Shown here: positions 25,968-34,461 of the stretch, piece by piece | Numbering within the stretch: position 1 is the first letter of the stretch | Layout: every line of letters begins with the position of its first letter | From: Galactobacter sp. | GTDB taxonomy: Bacteria > Actinomycetota > Actinomycetes > Actinomycetales > Micrococcaceae | Assembly: GCF_022712295.1 (NCBI RefSeq) | Contig: NZ_JALAGT010000111.1 | Span: 1-60,460 of the forward strand | Length of the DNA: 60,460 nucleotides | Reading direction: 5' to 3' | Position numbers and translations under genes: made by a program | Notes under the pieces: generated by a model | What the model was told of the DNA's origin: nothing | Databases searched by the model: none | What the model saw: only the letters and a program-made list of their open reading frames with translations

Positions 25968-26717
25968 TCAGTCCTGCGGCGCAGCGAGCTTCGCCAGCTG
26001 CGCGTCCGCGATCTGCTGAGCCACTTCCGCGTCCACGTCCGTGGTCTCCACGAGCACGTGGTTGGCACCCCAGTCCCCAGCAGCCACGGTGAGCTGCTTG
26101 GAGCCAGTCACCACGGACACGCCACTCAGCCCCCGCTGCGCTGGCGAGATCGAGTCCGGCTCCGCGACCGTCCCGGAGCAGGTGTCAGAGACCAGGCCTA
26201 GACCCTGCGCGGCCTTGGCATCGGCCCGTGTGGTGAAGATCGTGACCTTGACGGTTCCGACCTTCGAAGTCCCCGACGCGTCCTTCGGCACCGTCGCAGA
26301 GGCCTCCGCGCCGGACAGCACGGACACTCGCTGCTTCGTGGTGCTGCGGATGGCCGTGGAGCACTCTGAAGGCACACCGGATACTTCGGTCAAGATGCGC
26401 CCGAGATTCAGCCGCTGCGCCCCGACCCTTTTCTCCCGGTATCCCTGCACACCACCCGGGAACTCCTGCGCGGTCAGCACCTTCTGCTTTGACTGCGCCA
26501 CGGTGAACGCCTTGGTCGGGATCCCCGCACCCTCGTTGACAGCTTGCTGTCCACTGCCCGACGGTGTGGGCTCGGGATCGCTCTCGGAGCCACTGCAGGC
26601 GGTGAGCACCAAGGCGGCCGCGGCCGCCACGGCTGCGGCGCCAAGGCGGACGGACCGCGGGCCGGGCACACGTCGTCGGGCATTGGTGGTCTTGTTCCCA
26701 GTCACTTCGCGGCCCAT
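25968..26717 (-). CDS. Putative lipoprotein, function unknown
   Basis: 249 residues. A twin-Arg-rich basic N-terminus (NARRRVPGPRSVRLG) precedes a hydrophobic h-region and lipobox LTAC, giving a lipid-modified Cys at about residue 41. The mature part begins with Ser/Glu/Pro-rich linker sequence. Two further Cys in the mature domain could form a disulfide. No enzymatic motif recognised. Upstream AAGGA abuts the ATG. Confidence 0.8.
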   Translation of the reverse strand: MGREVTGNKTTNARRRVPGPRSVRLGAAAVAAAAALVLTACSGSESDPEPTPSGSGQQAVNEGAGIPTKAFTVAQSKQKVLTAQEFPGGVQGYREKRVGAQRLNLGRILTEVSGVPSECSTAIRSTTKQRVSVLSGAEASATVPKDASGTSKVGTVKVTIFTTRADAKAAQGLGLVSDTCSGTVAEPDSISPAQRGLSGVSVVTGSKQLTVAAGDWGANHVLVETTDVDAEVAQQIADAQLAKLAAPQD

Positions 26718-26793
26718 TCCTTAGCGTTCTGCGTCCACTTTCATCCTGCCCTCCCGCTGGGCGCTGGTCCAATCCCCGGTATCCTTGGGAGGC

Positions 26794-27666
26794 GTGACCG
26801 ATCAGCCCGAATCCGCCCAGAACCACCGCCGCCAGCCCATCCAGGGACGCGCCGCCACCGACCCGAGTTTCCACCGGGCCGAGCCCGTCAGCTTCGTCCG
26901 CCGCGGCGACCGCATGACCACCGGGCAGCAACGTGCGTGGGATTCCATGAAGGACACCGTCCTGATCGACGTCCCACGCCACCACGCCTCCACTTCGATC
27001 CTGCCCAGCGCCGAGATCGACGTGCCCGGTGCGTTCGACGACCCGTCGGCGCCGTTGACGGTGGAGATCGGCTCCGGTCTCGGAGAGGCGACCGCGTACG
27101 CTGCGGCCCAGCATCCCGAACGGAACTTCCTGGCCGTGGAGGTCTACACGCCCGGTCTGGCCAAGCTCATGGAGGAGATCTCCAACCGTGGCTTGAAGAA
27201 TGTGCGCTGCATGCAGGCCAACGCGCCCGAGGTGCTGGACATCGCCCTTCAGCCCGGCCAGGTGGACGAGCTCTGGGTGTACTTCTCCGACCCGTGGCAC
27301 AAGAAGCGCCACCACAAGCGGCGCCTGATCACGGACGCCTTTGCCGAGCGTGCCGCGCGCGTCCTCCGCCCCGGAGGTGTGTGGCGACTGGCCACCGACT
27401 GGTCCAATTACGCGGAGCAGATGCGTCAGATCATCGCCGACTCCCCCGACTTCGACAACCCGCACGAGGGCGAAATGGCCGGGGAGACGTCCCCGCTGAC
27501 GGACATCCGACGCAAAGACATCGAGAAGCGCGAGGCCGACCCCTCCTTCGTGGACGAGGTGGGCGGCTGGGCACCTCGCTACGACGGGCGGACGTTGACC
27601 AGCTTCGAGGCAAAGGCCGGGCGAGCCGGGCGGAACATCTTCGACCTCACCGCCGTGCGACGCTGA
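26794..27666 (+). CDS. trmB: tRNA (guanine-N7-)-methyltransferase
   Basis: 290 residues. Methylates G46 in the tRNA variable loop. Motif I VEIGSGLGEATAYAA, NFLAVEVYTPGL and the family hallmark VYFSDPWHKKRHHKRRLI are intact. The N-terminal 60 residues are an extension typical of actinobacterial TrmB. Start taken as GTG at 26794; TATCCT lies 8 bases upstream and GGGAGG only 1 base upstream, too close for normal Shine-Dalgarno use, so a leaderless GTG start is plausible. Followed by a strong hairpin. Confidence 0.93.
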   Translation: MTDQPESAQNHRRQPIQGRAATDPSFHRAEPVSFVRRGDRMTTGQQRAWDSMKDTVLIDVPRHHASTSILPSAEIDVPGAFDDPSAPLTVEIGSGLGEATAYAAAQHPERNFLAVEVYTPGLAKLMEEISNRGLKNVRCMQANAPEVLDIALQPGQVDELWVYFSDPWHKKRHHKRRLITDAFAERAARVLRPGGVWRLATDWSNYAEQMRQIIADSPDFDNPHEGEMAGETSPLTDIRRKDIEKREADPSFVDEVGGWAPRYDGRTLTSFEAKAGRAGRNIFDLTAVRR

Positions 27667-27687
27667 CCTAGGCGTCCGGACATGAAG

Positions 27688-27729
27688 GAGGGCGGGTGCG
27701 GAATCCTAGGACTCGACGCACCCGCCCTC
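27688..27729. terminator. Terminator between trmB and hspR
   Basis: GAGGGCGGGTGCG and CGCACCCGCCCTC form a perfect 13-bp stem with a 16-base loop. Two further inverted repeats follow at 27750-27775 and 27792-27821. Confidence 0.75.
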
Positions 27730-27791
27730 ACCGCGTCCAGGGGTGGTGTGAACGGCGCTGGGGGGCTGGCCGTTCAACATGGACGCGTTAC

Positions 27792-27821
27792 GGTGGCCAC
27801 TGATGGGGGGATGTGGCCACC
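27792..27821 (-). terminator. Hairpin downstream of hspR
   Basis: GGTGGCCAC and GTGGCCACC form a 9-bp stem with a 12-base loop in the gap after the hspR stop. A GAACGGC/GCCGTTC repeat at 27750-27775 lies beyond it. Confidence 0.5.
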
Positions 27822-27878
27822 ACTTGGGTAGCCTATCGCCTTTTGCTCGGGCAACGTCAAGTTACCCGCGGCACCGAA

Positions 27879-28358
27879 TCAGATTCTCCTGTGTCCCTGC
27901 TGCCTGGAACTCGGCCCCGCAGTGAGTTCGAAGGGCCGCTGCCTGGTGACCTGTTCCCACAGGAAGGCGGCCCGCGCCTGAGCCAAGCGGGCGGACTCCA
28001 CGGACACCTCGCCGGTGGCGCCGGCCGTGAACACCCTGTTCTGACCGTCTGCCTGGGCACGATCGCGCCAGTGGAGAACCGACGCGCGCAGCACCTGGAT
28101 CTCCTCACGCAGGGCCTCTGCCTGAGACTCCAGATCCAGCACCCGCCGGGCACCCTCCAACGAGATACCCTCGTTGGAGAGTTCCTGCACCCGCCGCAAT
28201 CGGGCGATGTCCGCAGCACTGTAGCGACGGTGCTTACCGCCTTGCCGGCGGGGCACCACCAGACCCATACGGTCGTACTGACGCAGGGTCTGAGGGTGCA
28301 TGTGGGCCAGCTTCGCGGCCACGGAGATCACGTAGATCGGGTCATTCCGTTCCATCAT
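27879..28358 (-). CDS. hspR: Heat-shock repressor HspR (MerR family)
   Basis: 159 residues. Represses dnaK and clpB by binding HAIR elements, with DnaK as co-repressor in Streptomyces. The N-terminal MerR helix-turn-helix (VISVAAKLAHMHPQTLRQYDRMGLV, then RRQGGKHRRYS) is diagnostic. A coiled coil at about 80-105 follows. It lies 40 bases after dnaJ as the last gene of the dnaK locus, so it is self-limiting. Two adjacent ATGs (28358, 28355) are possible starts. Confidence 0.93.
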   Translation of the reverse strand: MMERNDPIYVISVAAKLAHMHPQTLRQYDRMGLVVPRRQGGKHRRYSAADIARLRRVQELSNEGISLEGARRVLDLESQAEALREEIQVLRASVLHWRDRAQADGQNRVFTAGATGEVSVESARLAQARAAFLWEQVTRQRPFELTAGPSSRQQGHRRI

Positions 28359-28398
28359 GTCTCACCACCTTCCTGCTCAGTTTCCCTCAGGCCGTCCC

Positions 28399-29379
28399 TC
28401 AGAGTGTGGCGCGCTCGGCCAGATCCTTACGGGGATCCTCGCCGACCGTTGCCTCCGCGAATGCCTCCAACGCAGCCTTGGCTTCCTTGCTCAGCCGGGA
28501 GGGAACGGCGACGTCGAGCACCACGTACATGTCACCGGACTTCTTGGCCGTCTTCACTCCCCTGCCCCGAAGGCGCAGGGTCTTGCCGGAGGGAGAACCG
28601 GACGGAACCTTCACCTTGACATGGTCGCCGTGAATGGTCGGCACGGTGATCTGCCCGCCCAGCGCCGCCTCGGAGAAGGTCACCGGCACATGGACCGTGA
28701 TGTCGTTGCCGTCGCGCTTGAAGAACGGGTGCTCCTTGACCCGCACCTTGACCATGAGATCACCGGGACCAGCGGCCCCTGCCTGCCCCTTCCCCTTGGC
28801 CCGCACGGACTGGCCGTCGCGGATACCTGCGGGGATGCGCACGTCGATCGTGGCACCGCTGGGTTCCCGCAGTCCGATGGTGGTGCCCTCGATGGACCCC
28901 TTGAAGGAGATGGTGGTCTCCGCATGCCGGTCGGCGCCGCGCTGCGGCTGCTGTTGGAAACCTCCGAAGCCGCCACCACCGCCGCCGAACATGCCGCCGA
29001 AGAGGTCGCACAGCTCCGGGCCGGCCGCACCGTTGGTGGAGTAACGCACACGCTGACCGCCGCCACCGCCGAACATGCCGCCGAAGACGTCGTCGAACCC
29101 GCCGGCGCCGCCGCCTGGCCCACCGGCCTGGAAGCGCGCTCCGGAGCCCATGGCCCGGATCGCGTCATACTGCTGACGTTCCTCGGGATCCGAGAGCACC
29201 GAGTTGGCCTCGGTGATGTCCTTGAACCGCTGCTCGGCAGCGGCATCCCCCGGGTTCGTGTCCGGGTGGTACTGGCGCGCCAGCTTCCGGTACGCCTTCT
29301 TGATCTCTGCGGAGTCAGCGTCCTTGGACACACCGAGTACCGCGTAGAAGTCCTTGTCCACCCAGTCCTGACTGGCCAT
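28399..29379 (-). CDS. dnaJ: DnaJ-type co-chaperone lacking the zinc-finger domain
   Basis: 326 residues. The J domain (about 8-75) has YHPDTNPG with the HPD tripeptide that stimulates DnaK ATPase. A long Gly/Phe-rich region with two FGGMFGGGGG blocks follows, then the C-terminal substrate-binding domains and dimerisation end. The four CXXCXGXG zinc repeats of DnaJ are absent (one Cys in total), so it is CbpA-like by architecture. GGAGG lies about 8 bases before the ATG. A hairpin and AT-rich stretch separate it from grpE, so it may have its own promoter. Confidence 0.9.
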   Translation of the reverse strand: MASQDWVDKDFYAVLGVSKDADSAEIKKAYRKLARQYHPDTNPGDAAAEQRFKDITEANSVLSDPEERQQYDAIRAMGSGARFQAGGPGGGAGGFDDVFGGMFGGGGGQRVRYSTNGAAGPELCDLFGGMFGGGGGGFGGFQQQPQRGADRHAETTISFKGSIEGTTIGLREPSGATIDVRIPAGIRDGQSVRAKGKGQAGAAGPGDLMVKVRVKEHPFFKRDGNDITVHVPVTFSEAALGGQITVPTIHGDHVKVKVPSGSPSGKTLRLRGRGVKTAKKSGDMYVVLDVAVPSRLSKEAKAALEAFAEATVGEDPRKDLAERATL

Positions 29380-29437
29380 GTGGGCGCCTCCAACACATAC
29401 AGGATCGAAAACTTATGAAAAATACTTGGATGTGGCA

Positions 29438-29468
29438 GCGGTGGGGTAACTCGAAGCTACCCCACCGC
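29438..29468 (-). terminator. Hairpin between grpE and dnaJ
   Basis: GCGGTGGGGTA and TACCCCACCGC form an 11-bp stem with a 9-base loop. On the minus strand a T5 run follows about 17 bases later. It may attenuate dnaK-grpE read-through into dnaJ-hspR or stabilise upstream mRNA. Confidence 0.55.
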
Positions 29469-29500
29469 CCCACGGGACCCGCGTCACGCGGGCCTAGCGA

Positions 29501-30154
29501 TCACTCGCCGTCCGACACCATGACCTGCGCTGCACGCAGCACGCGGTCACCGCGCTTGAAGCCCACTCGGAGCACCATGCCGACGTGATCGGCAGGGATC
29601 TCAGGGACGGGCTGGCGCAGCAGCGCCTCGTGGATGGCCGGGTCGAACTCGACCCCGACCTCGTTGACCTTCTCCAGGCCGATGCCCGCGAGAGCGGTCT
29701 CCAGCTTGGTGGCGATCGAGGCGAACGGGCCGTCCTCGAGGTCACCCGCGGAACGGGCGGCCTCGATGTCGTCCAGCACCGGGATCAGTGCCGACACCGC
29801 GGCGTTGAGGCCGTTCTCCTTGGCCTGCGTCTTGTCACGATCGACTCGACGCCGGTAATTGGTGAACTCTGCCTGCAGTCGCAACAGGTCGGTCCTCAGT
29901 TCCTCGGCTGCAGGGTCGGAGGACTCTTGCGAGTCCTCCTCACTCTGCTCCGCAGCTGCGGCGTCGAGGATCTGCTCAGCCTGGCTCAGCGCGTCTGCAC
30001 CCTCGGTGCCGTCGGTGCTGTCCGCGGCTTCGGTGTCGGCGTCCTCACCGCGCACGGCGCCCGTCTCCGGGTCCACCTTGCGCTTGTCGGTGAAGCGAAC
30101 CGGCTCCTCGTCCGAGTTGCCCTGCTGCTCTGGGTTCAGTTCCTCGTTGCTCAT
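29501..30154 (-). CDS. grpE: Nucleotide exchange factor GrpE
   Basis: 217 residues. Dimeric factor that releases ADP from DnaK. A very acidic, Gln/Glu/Ser-rich N-terminus (about 1-85) precedes the long coiled coil (about 85-130, LRLQAEFTNYRRRVDRDK) and the beta-domain with FDPAIHEALL. It starts at the ATG at 30154, 13 bases after dnaK; earlier in-frame starts lie inside dnaK and are disregarded. Confidence 0.95.
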   Translation of the reverse strand: MSNEELNPEQQGNSDEEPVRFTDKRKVDPETGAVRGEDADTEAADSTDGTEGADALSQAEQILDAAAAEQSEEDSQESSDPAAEELRTDLLRLQAEFTNYRRRVDRDKTQAKENGLNAAVSALIPVLDDIEAARSAGDLEDGPFASIATKLETALAGIGLEKVNEVGVEFDPAIHEALLRQPVPEIPADHVGMVLRVGFKRGDRVLRAAQVMVSDGE

Positions 30155-30167
30155 AGCGTGTGGTGCC

Positions 30168-32033
30168 TCAGTTCTTCTTCTCGTCGTCCTCGTCAACGAC
30201 CTCGGCGTCGACGACGTCCTCGTCAGCAGAGGCGCCGGAACCGGTGGAACCGGCATCGGCGCCGTCGGCCGGAGCCTCCTGCTGGGCCTGGGAGTAGAGG
30301 GCCTCACCGATCTTGACCTGAGAGGCCTGCAGCTTCTCGAACGCGGCCTTGACCTCGTCGTCATTGTCCTGGGACTCCAACGCCTTCTTCAGGGCGTCGA
30401 CGTCGGCCTGGACCTCGGTCTTGACCTCCTCGGAGAGCTTCTCATCGTTGTCCTTGAGGAGCTTCTCCACGGAGTAGGCGGAGGACTCGGCTGCGTTGCG
30501 GGTCTCTGCTGCCTCGCGACGCTTCTTGTCCTCTGCCGCGTGCTCCTCGGCCTCCTTGACCATGCGGTCGATGTCCTCCTGCGGCAGCGAGGAGCCACCG
30601 GAGATGGTCATGGACTGCTCCACGCCGGTGCCCTTGTCCTTGGCGGAGACGTGCACGATTCCGTTGGCGTCGATGTCGAAGGTGACCTCGACCTGCGGGA
30701 CGCCACGGGGAGCCGGCGCGATGCCGGTCAGCTCGAAGGTGCCGAGCGGCTTGTTGTCACGGGTGAACTCACGCTCGCCCTGGAAGACCTGGATGGACAC
30801 GGAGGGCTGGTTGTCCTCGGCGGTGGTGAAGGTCTCGGAACGCTTGGTCGGGATGGCCGTGTTGCGCTCGATGAGCTTGGTCATCACACCGCCCTTGGTC
30901 TCGATGCCGAGGGAAAGCGGGGTGACGTCGATGAGCAGAACGTCCTTGCGCTCGCCCTTCAGCACGCCTGCCTGCAGTGCTGCGCCGACGGCGACGACCT
31001 CGTCGGGGTTCACACCCTTGTTGGCTTCCTTGCCCGCGAGCTCCTTGACGAGCTCTGCCACGGCGGGCATACGGGTGGAGCCACCGACGAGCACCACGTG
31101 GGCGATGTCGGAGACCTTCACGCCGGCCTCGGCAATGACGTCGTTGAACGGCTTACGAGTGCGCTCCAGCAGATCGTTGGTCAGATCCTGGAACTTGGCG
31201 CGGGAGAGGTGCTCGTCCAGGTGGACCGGGCCCTCGGGCGTCACGGACAGGTACTGCAGGGAGATGTTGGTGGAGGTGGCGGAAGAGAGTTCCTTCTTGG
31301 CCTGCTCTGCTGCCTCACGCAGACGCTGAACGGCGATCTTGTCCTTGGACAGGTCGGCACCCTTGGCCTTGGCCTGAGCCAGCAGCCAGTCGACGATGCG
31401 CTGGTCCCAGTCGTCGCCGCCCAGGCGGTTGTCACCGGCGGTGGCACGGACCTGGATGGTGGCGAAGCCGTCGTCGTCCTTGCCGACCTCCAGCAGGGAC
31501 ACGTCGAACGTGCCGCCGCCCAGGTCGTAGACCAGGATGAGCTCGTCCTCGTTGCCCTTGTCCAGGCCGTAGGCCAGAGCAGCTGCGGTGGGCTCGTTGA
31601 CGATACGCAGGACGTTCAGGCCTGCGATCTCGCCGGCCTCCTTGGTGGCCTGACGCTCTGCGTCGTTGAAGTAGGCGGGGACGGTGATGACCGCATCGGT
31701 CACGTCCTCACCGAGGTAATCCTCGGCGTCGTGCTTGAGCTTCATCAGGGTACGCGCGGAGACTTCCTGCGCGGTGTACTTCTTGCCATCGATGTCCACG
31801 CTCCAGTCGGTGCCCATGTGGCGCTTGACGGAGGCGATGGTGCGGTCGATGTTGTTCACGGCCTGGCGCTTGGCGATATCGCCGACCAAGACCTCGCCGC
31901 CCTTGGAGAAGGCGACCACCGACGGGGTGGTGCGGGAGCCTTCAGCGTTGGCGATGACGGTGGGCTCGCCGCCTTCCAGCACGGAGACGACAGAGTTGGT
32001 GGTTCCGAGGTCGATACCCACGGCACGGGACAT
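30168..32033 (-). CDS. dnaK: Hsp70 chaperone DnaK
   Basis: 621 residues. ATP-dependent chaperone. The Hsp70 signatures GIDLGTTNSVVSV, VYDLGGGTFDVSLL and VVLVGGSTRMPAV are intact. A substrate domain and Gly/Ala/Asp-rich flexible C-terminus ending EVVDEDDEKK follow. The start is the ATG at 32033; the frame opens 9 codons earlier. GTAGGAA lies just upstream. Two HAIR elements flank a TTGACA -35, so the operon is under HspR. Confidence 0.97.
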   Translation of the reverse strand: MSRAVGIDLGTTNSVVSVLEGGEPTVIANAEGSRTTPSVVAFSKGGEVLVGDIAKRQAVNNIDRTIASVKRHMGTDWSVDIDGKKYTAQEVSARTLMKLKHDAEDYLGEDVTDAVITVPAYFNDAERQATKEAGEIAGLNVLRIVNEPTAAALAYGLDKGNEDELILVYDLGGGTFDVSLLEVGKDDDGFATIQVRATAGDNRLGGDDWDQRIVDWLLAQAKAKGADLSKDKIAVQRLREAAEQAKKELSSATSTNISLQYLSVTPEGPVHLDEHLSRAKFQDLTNDLLERTRKPFNDVIAEAGVKVSDIAHVVLVGGSTRMPAVAELVKELAGKEANKGVNPDEVVAVGAALQAGVLKGERKDVLLIDVTPLSLGIETKGGVMTKLIERNTAIPTKRSETFTTAEDNQPSVSIQVFQGEREFTRDNKPLGTFELTGIAPAPRGVPQVEVTFDIDANGIVHVSAKDKGTGVEQSMTISGGSSLPQEDIDRMVKEAEEHAAEDKKRREAAETRNAAESSAYSVEKLLKDNDEKLSEEVKTEVQADVDALKKALESQDNDDEVKAAFEKLQASQVKIGEALYSQAQQEAPADGADAGSTGSGASADEDVVDAEVVDEDDEKKN

Positions 32034-32093
32034 GGTGTTCCTACTTCCTACTCGGTTCAAGAGTTCTGTGGCCTGCAGGTCCGCGTCGGGACC

Positions 32094-32114
32094 CTTGAGC
32101 CATCTGTACTCAAG
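32094..32114. promoter_or_regulatory. HAIR element 1 upstream of dnaK
   Basis: CTTGAGC-N7-ACTCAAG matches 13 of 14 consensus positions. It covers the predicted transcription start, and an additional half-site CTTGAGC lies at 32116-32122. Confidence 0.85.
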
Positions 32115-32141
32115 TCTTGAGCAGCCCGTTCAGGGTGTCAA
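32113..32141 (-). promoter_or_regulatory. dnaK operon promoter
   Basis: Minus strand TTGACA (32136-32141) and AAGACT (32113-32118) are separated by 17 bases. The -35 is perfect and the -10 weak. HAIR elements lie on both sides. Confidence 0.6.
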
Positions 32142-32146
32142 ATTAA

Positions 32147-32167
32147 CTTGAGCCAAGGTGACTCAAC
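32147..32167. promoter_or_regulatory. HAIR element 2 upstream of dnaK
   Basis: CTTGAGC-N7-ACTCAAC matches 12 of 14 consensus positions, 53 bases (about five helical turns) from element 1, just upstream of the -35. Confidence 0.8.
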
Positions 32168-32322
32168 TTTGGCCTTTGCTCTATACAACCGGATGCTCAC
32201 TCATTTCATTCCACAGGGGTCTCCTCCTCTTGAGTGACCCTCGCCACTCTCGCTTCCATGCCCGACGGCGGGTCCCCCGTCCGCGCGGAACCGCACCTTC
32301 GGTGCGGGTCTAGCCTGAATGC

Positions 32323-33159
32323 ATGAGCGATACCCCCGACACCTCCCACTACGCTCACGGGCATCATTCCTCCGTCCTGGCCTCGCACGCCTTGCGAGGG
32401 ATCAAGGACTCCGCGCCTCACCTGGCACCACTGCTCAGGCCCAGTATGAATATCCTCGACCTCGGCTCGGGCCCCGGTTCCATCACGCTGGAGCTTGCCA
32501 AGGCCGTTGGCCCGGACGGGCACGTGACCGGCTTGGACTTCTCCGCCGAGGCTGTCCGTACGGCATCCGCCGCCGCGGAAGAGCGGGGGACCTCCAACGT
32601 TGATTTCCGCATCGCCGACCTGTATTCGCTGAGGCCGGGAGGAGACGGATTGCAGTCCGGCTACGACGTGGTGCATGCACACCAGGTACTGCAGCATCTA
32701 CCCGATCCAGTCCAGGCCATCCGGGTGGCCGCATCGCTGGTCTCCCCGGGTGGGATCCTGTCGCTACGCGAGGTGGATTACTCGGCCACCACGTGGTCGC
32801 CACCGTCCATCGGGCTGGACACCTGGCTGCGCGTACTACGCGGCTACATGAGTCTCGAGGGGCATGATGCCGACGCGGGAGGCAAGATGGCCACATGGCT
32901 GGACGAGGCGGGTATCCCGGCCTCTGCGGTCAGACTCACCCAGCGCGAGCAGACCTACACCACCCCGGAAGCCCGCAAGGCCTGGGGAGAGTCCTGGGTG
33001 CAGCGCGCCCTACACTCAGCGTTCAGGGACCTCTCCATCAAGCATGGTCTGCTGGACCAGGCTGGAGTGGGGGCCGTGGCCCAGGCATGGCAGGACTTCG
33101 CCGATGCACCTTCGGGGAACTTCACGTTCCGGCATACCGAGGCGCTGGTTCGGTTCTGA
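32323..33159 (+). CDS. UbiE-like class I SAM-dependent methyltransferase
   Basis: 278 residues. Motif I NILDLGSGPGSITLELA, VTGLDFSAEAV and YDVVHAHQVLQHLPDP mark a Methyltransf_11/UbiE-type enzyme. The C-terminal part (about 165-278) matches actinobacterial small-molecule methyltransferases of unknown substrate. TAGCCT lies 6 bases before the ATG with no Shine-Dalgarno, and a CCGCACC-TTC-GGTGCGG hairpin lies just upstream of that element. It is divergent from dnaK, so stress co-regulation is possible but not shown. Confidence 0.85.
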   Translation: MSDTPDTSHYAHGHHSSVLASHALRGIKDSAPHLAPLLRPSMNILDLGSGPGSITLELAKAVGPDGHVTGLDFSAEAVRTASAAAEERGTSNVDFRIADLYSLRPGGDGLQSGYDVVHAHQVLQHLPDPVQAIRVAASLVSPGGILSLREVDYSATTWSPPSIGLDTWLRVLRGYMSLEGHDADAGGKMATWLDEAGIPASAVRLTQREQTYTTPEARKAWGESWVQRALHSAFRDLSIKHGLLDQAGVGAVAQAWQDFADAPSGNFTFRHTEALVRF

Positions 33160-33207
33160 ACTGGCGCAGTTTTTCAGGTCCGCCCTCCACGCGGCACACT
33201 TGAACAC

Positions 33208-33876
33208 GTGTCTCTTTCCGTCTGGTGGACCCTCTTCGCCGCCGCCACCGTCATCTCCCTGACGCCCGGCGCCGGAGCCGTGAACACCATGGCCAATTCC
33301 ATGAACTACGGGTGGCGCCGCAGTTTCTGGGGTATCACCGGCCAACAGATCGCCCTGATCATCCAGGTGGTGATCGTGGCCGTGGGCGTGGGTTCCGTCG
33401 TGGCCGCGTTCCCTGTGGTGCTGGAAGTGGTGCGGTGGCTCGGCGCCGCCTACCTAGTCTTCCTCGGCGTGCGGATGATGCTCTCTCGCCCCACTCCCGC
33501 GGCCACCGTTGAGCACGCTGAGCTGGACACCTCGCAGATTCCCGTGGTGACCTCATCGCACGGCGAGCGCAGGGAAGGCGTCTGGGCCATGATTCGCCGC
33601 GGAATCCTGGTGAATCTGTCGAATCCAAAAGCCATCGTCTTTTTCCTGGCCTTCATCCCCCCTTTCATCGATCCCACTCGTGGGGCAACACTGCGGTACG
33701 TGATCATCGGGACCACGTGTGTTGCGGTGGACATCCTGGTGATGTGGTTCGGGTTTGCGGCCTTGGCTCGCCCGCTGGCGCGTTTCACGGGTTCGGAGCG
33801 AGGGCAGCGGGTGCTGAACATCGTGTTCGGTTGCTGCTTCATCCTGGTGGCTGCACTGTTGTTGCTCACCCACTGA
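33208..33876 (+). CDS. LysE/RhtB family exporter
   Basis: 222 residues. Predicted amino-acid or amino-acid-derivative exporter in the inner membrane. Five to six hydrophobic segments are visible, with the family motif ISLTPGAGAVNTM near the N-terminus and NPKAIVFFLAFIPPFID in the middle. A polar loop at about 92-125 separates the halves, as in the family. Start is GTG at 33208. The stop overlaps the end of a decayed gene on the other strand. Confidence 0.88.
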   Translation: MSLSVWWTLFAAATVISLTPGAGAVNTMANSMNYGWRRSFWGITGQQIALIIQVVIVAVGVGSVVAAFPVVLEVVRWLGAAYLVFLGVRMMLSRPTPAATVEHAELDTSQIPVVTSSHGERREGVWAMIRRGILVNLSNPKAIVFFLAFIPPFIDPTRGATLRYVIIGTTCVAVDILVMWFGFAALARPLARFTGSERGQRVLNIVFGCCFILVAALLLLTH

Positions 33877-34330
33877 GCGTCCCGAAAACAGGGCCCGTGC
33901 CCGTGCCCACTGCCGCATCGGTCCAATTGCCCTCTCCGTCGTACTCGATCACCAGCCGCAGCCCCGGCCAGTAGAAGTCCACATACATAACCCCTTTCCC
34001 ATCCCGGAATTCGGTCTGGATCTCGGGCGGTTGGAAACCATAGCACTGTCTCCACGCAAGCGATCCCAGGTGGCACCACATTGAATTGGCCCGCCCGAAT
34101 CGGCTGACCATCCCAGGGGACTCCTCTCCGATGAACAAATCTTCGGAGAGCTCCCTTCACTTCCTTACCGCGCGCACCGAGGATGGTCTGCGGCAGCAGC
34201 CCTGCATGCTGCCGATTGGTTTGATCCAGATGGACCTTGGAGGGCCTGGTCTCCCCGGGCAGACCAAGGAGCTGTGCCGCAGTGAGACCGCAGGCACTGC
34301 CACCAACTCTCGAAAATGCTCGCCCCACTC
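33866..34330 (-). pseudogene. Remnant of an AbiEi/DUF559-type endonuclease-like gene
   Basis: Fragments in different minus-strand frames match the order of actinobacterial proteins with an AbiEi-like N-terminus and DUF559 nuclease-like C-terminus. One frame gives LTAAQLLGLPGETRPSKVHL (34286-34227). A second, open from 34156, gives ESPGMVSRFGR and later VDFYWPGLRLVIEYDGEGNW before losing the family's end. About 90 residues of the expected middle are missing between them. At least one frameshift, one deletion and C-terminal loss are needed to explain this. The 5' limit is uncertain and may extend to about 34440. Confidence 0.55.
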
Positions 34331-34461
34331 ATCCGGCAACGCGGGAACCACGTGTCCAGATGGGTACGAAGGGCAAAACCAGAAGCGAAGAGGGTGGGCC
34401 CAAGAACGGAGACAGAAACGCAGCGCCCCATGGGCGGCCACGGACCGGTAGCGTTGGGCAG

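Noticed and set aside
29859..32120. About 750-codon plus-strand frame opposite dnaK
   Set aside because: Leu/Val/Gly-rich mirror of the dnaK codon pattern.
32290..32309. CCGCACC-TTC-GGTGCGG hairpin as a terminator of dnaK
   Set aside because: dnaK is transcribed away from it; it lies upstream of the methyltransferase promoter instead.
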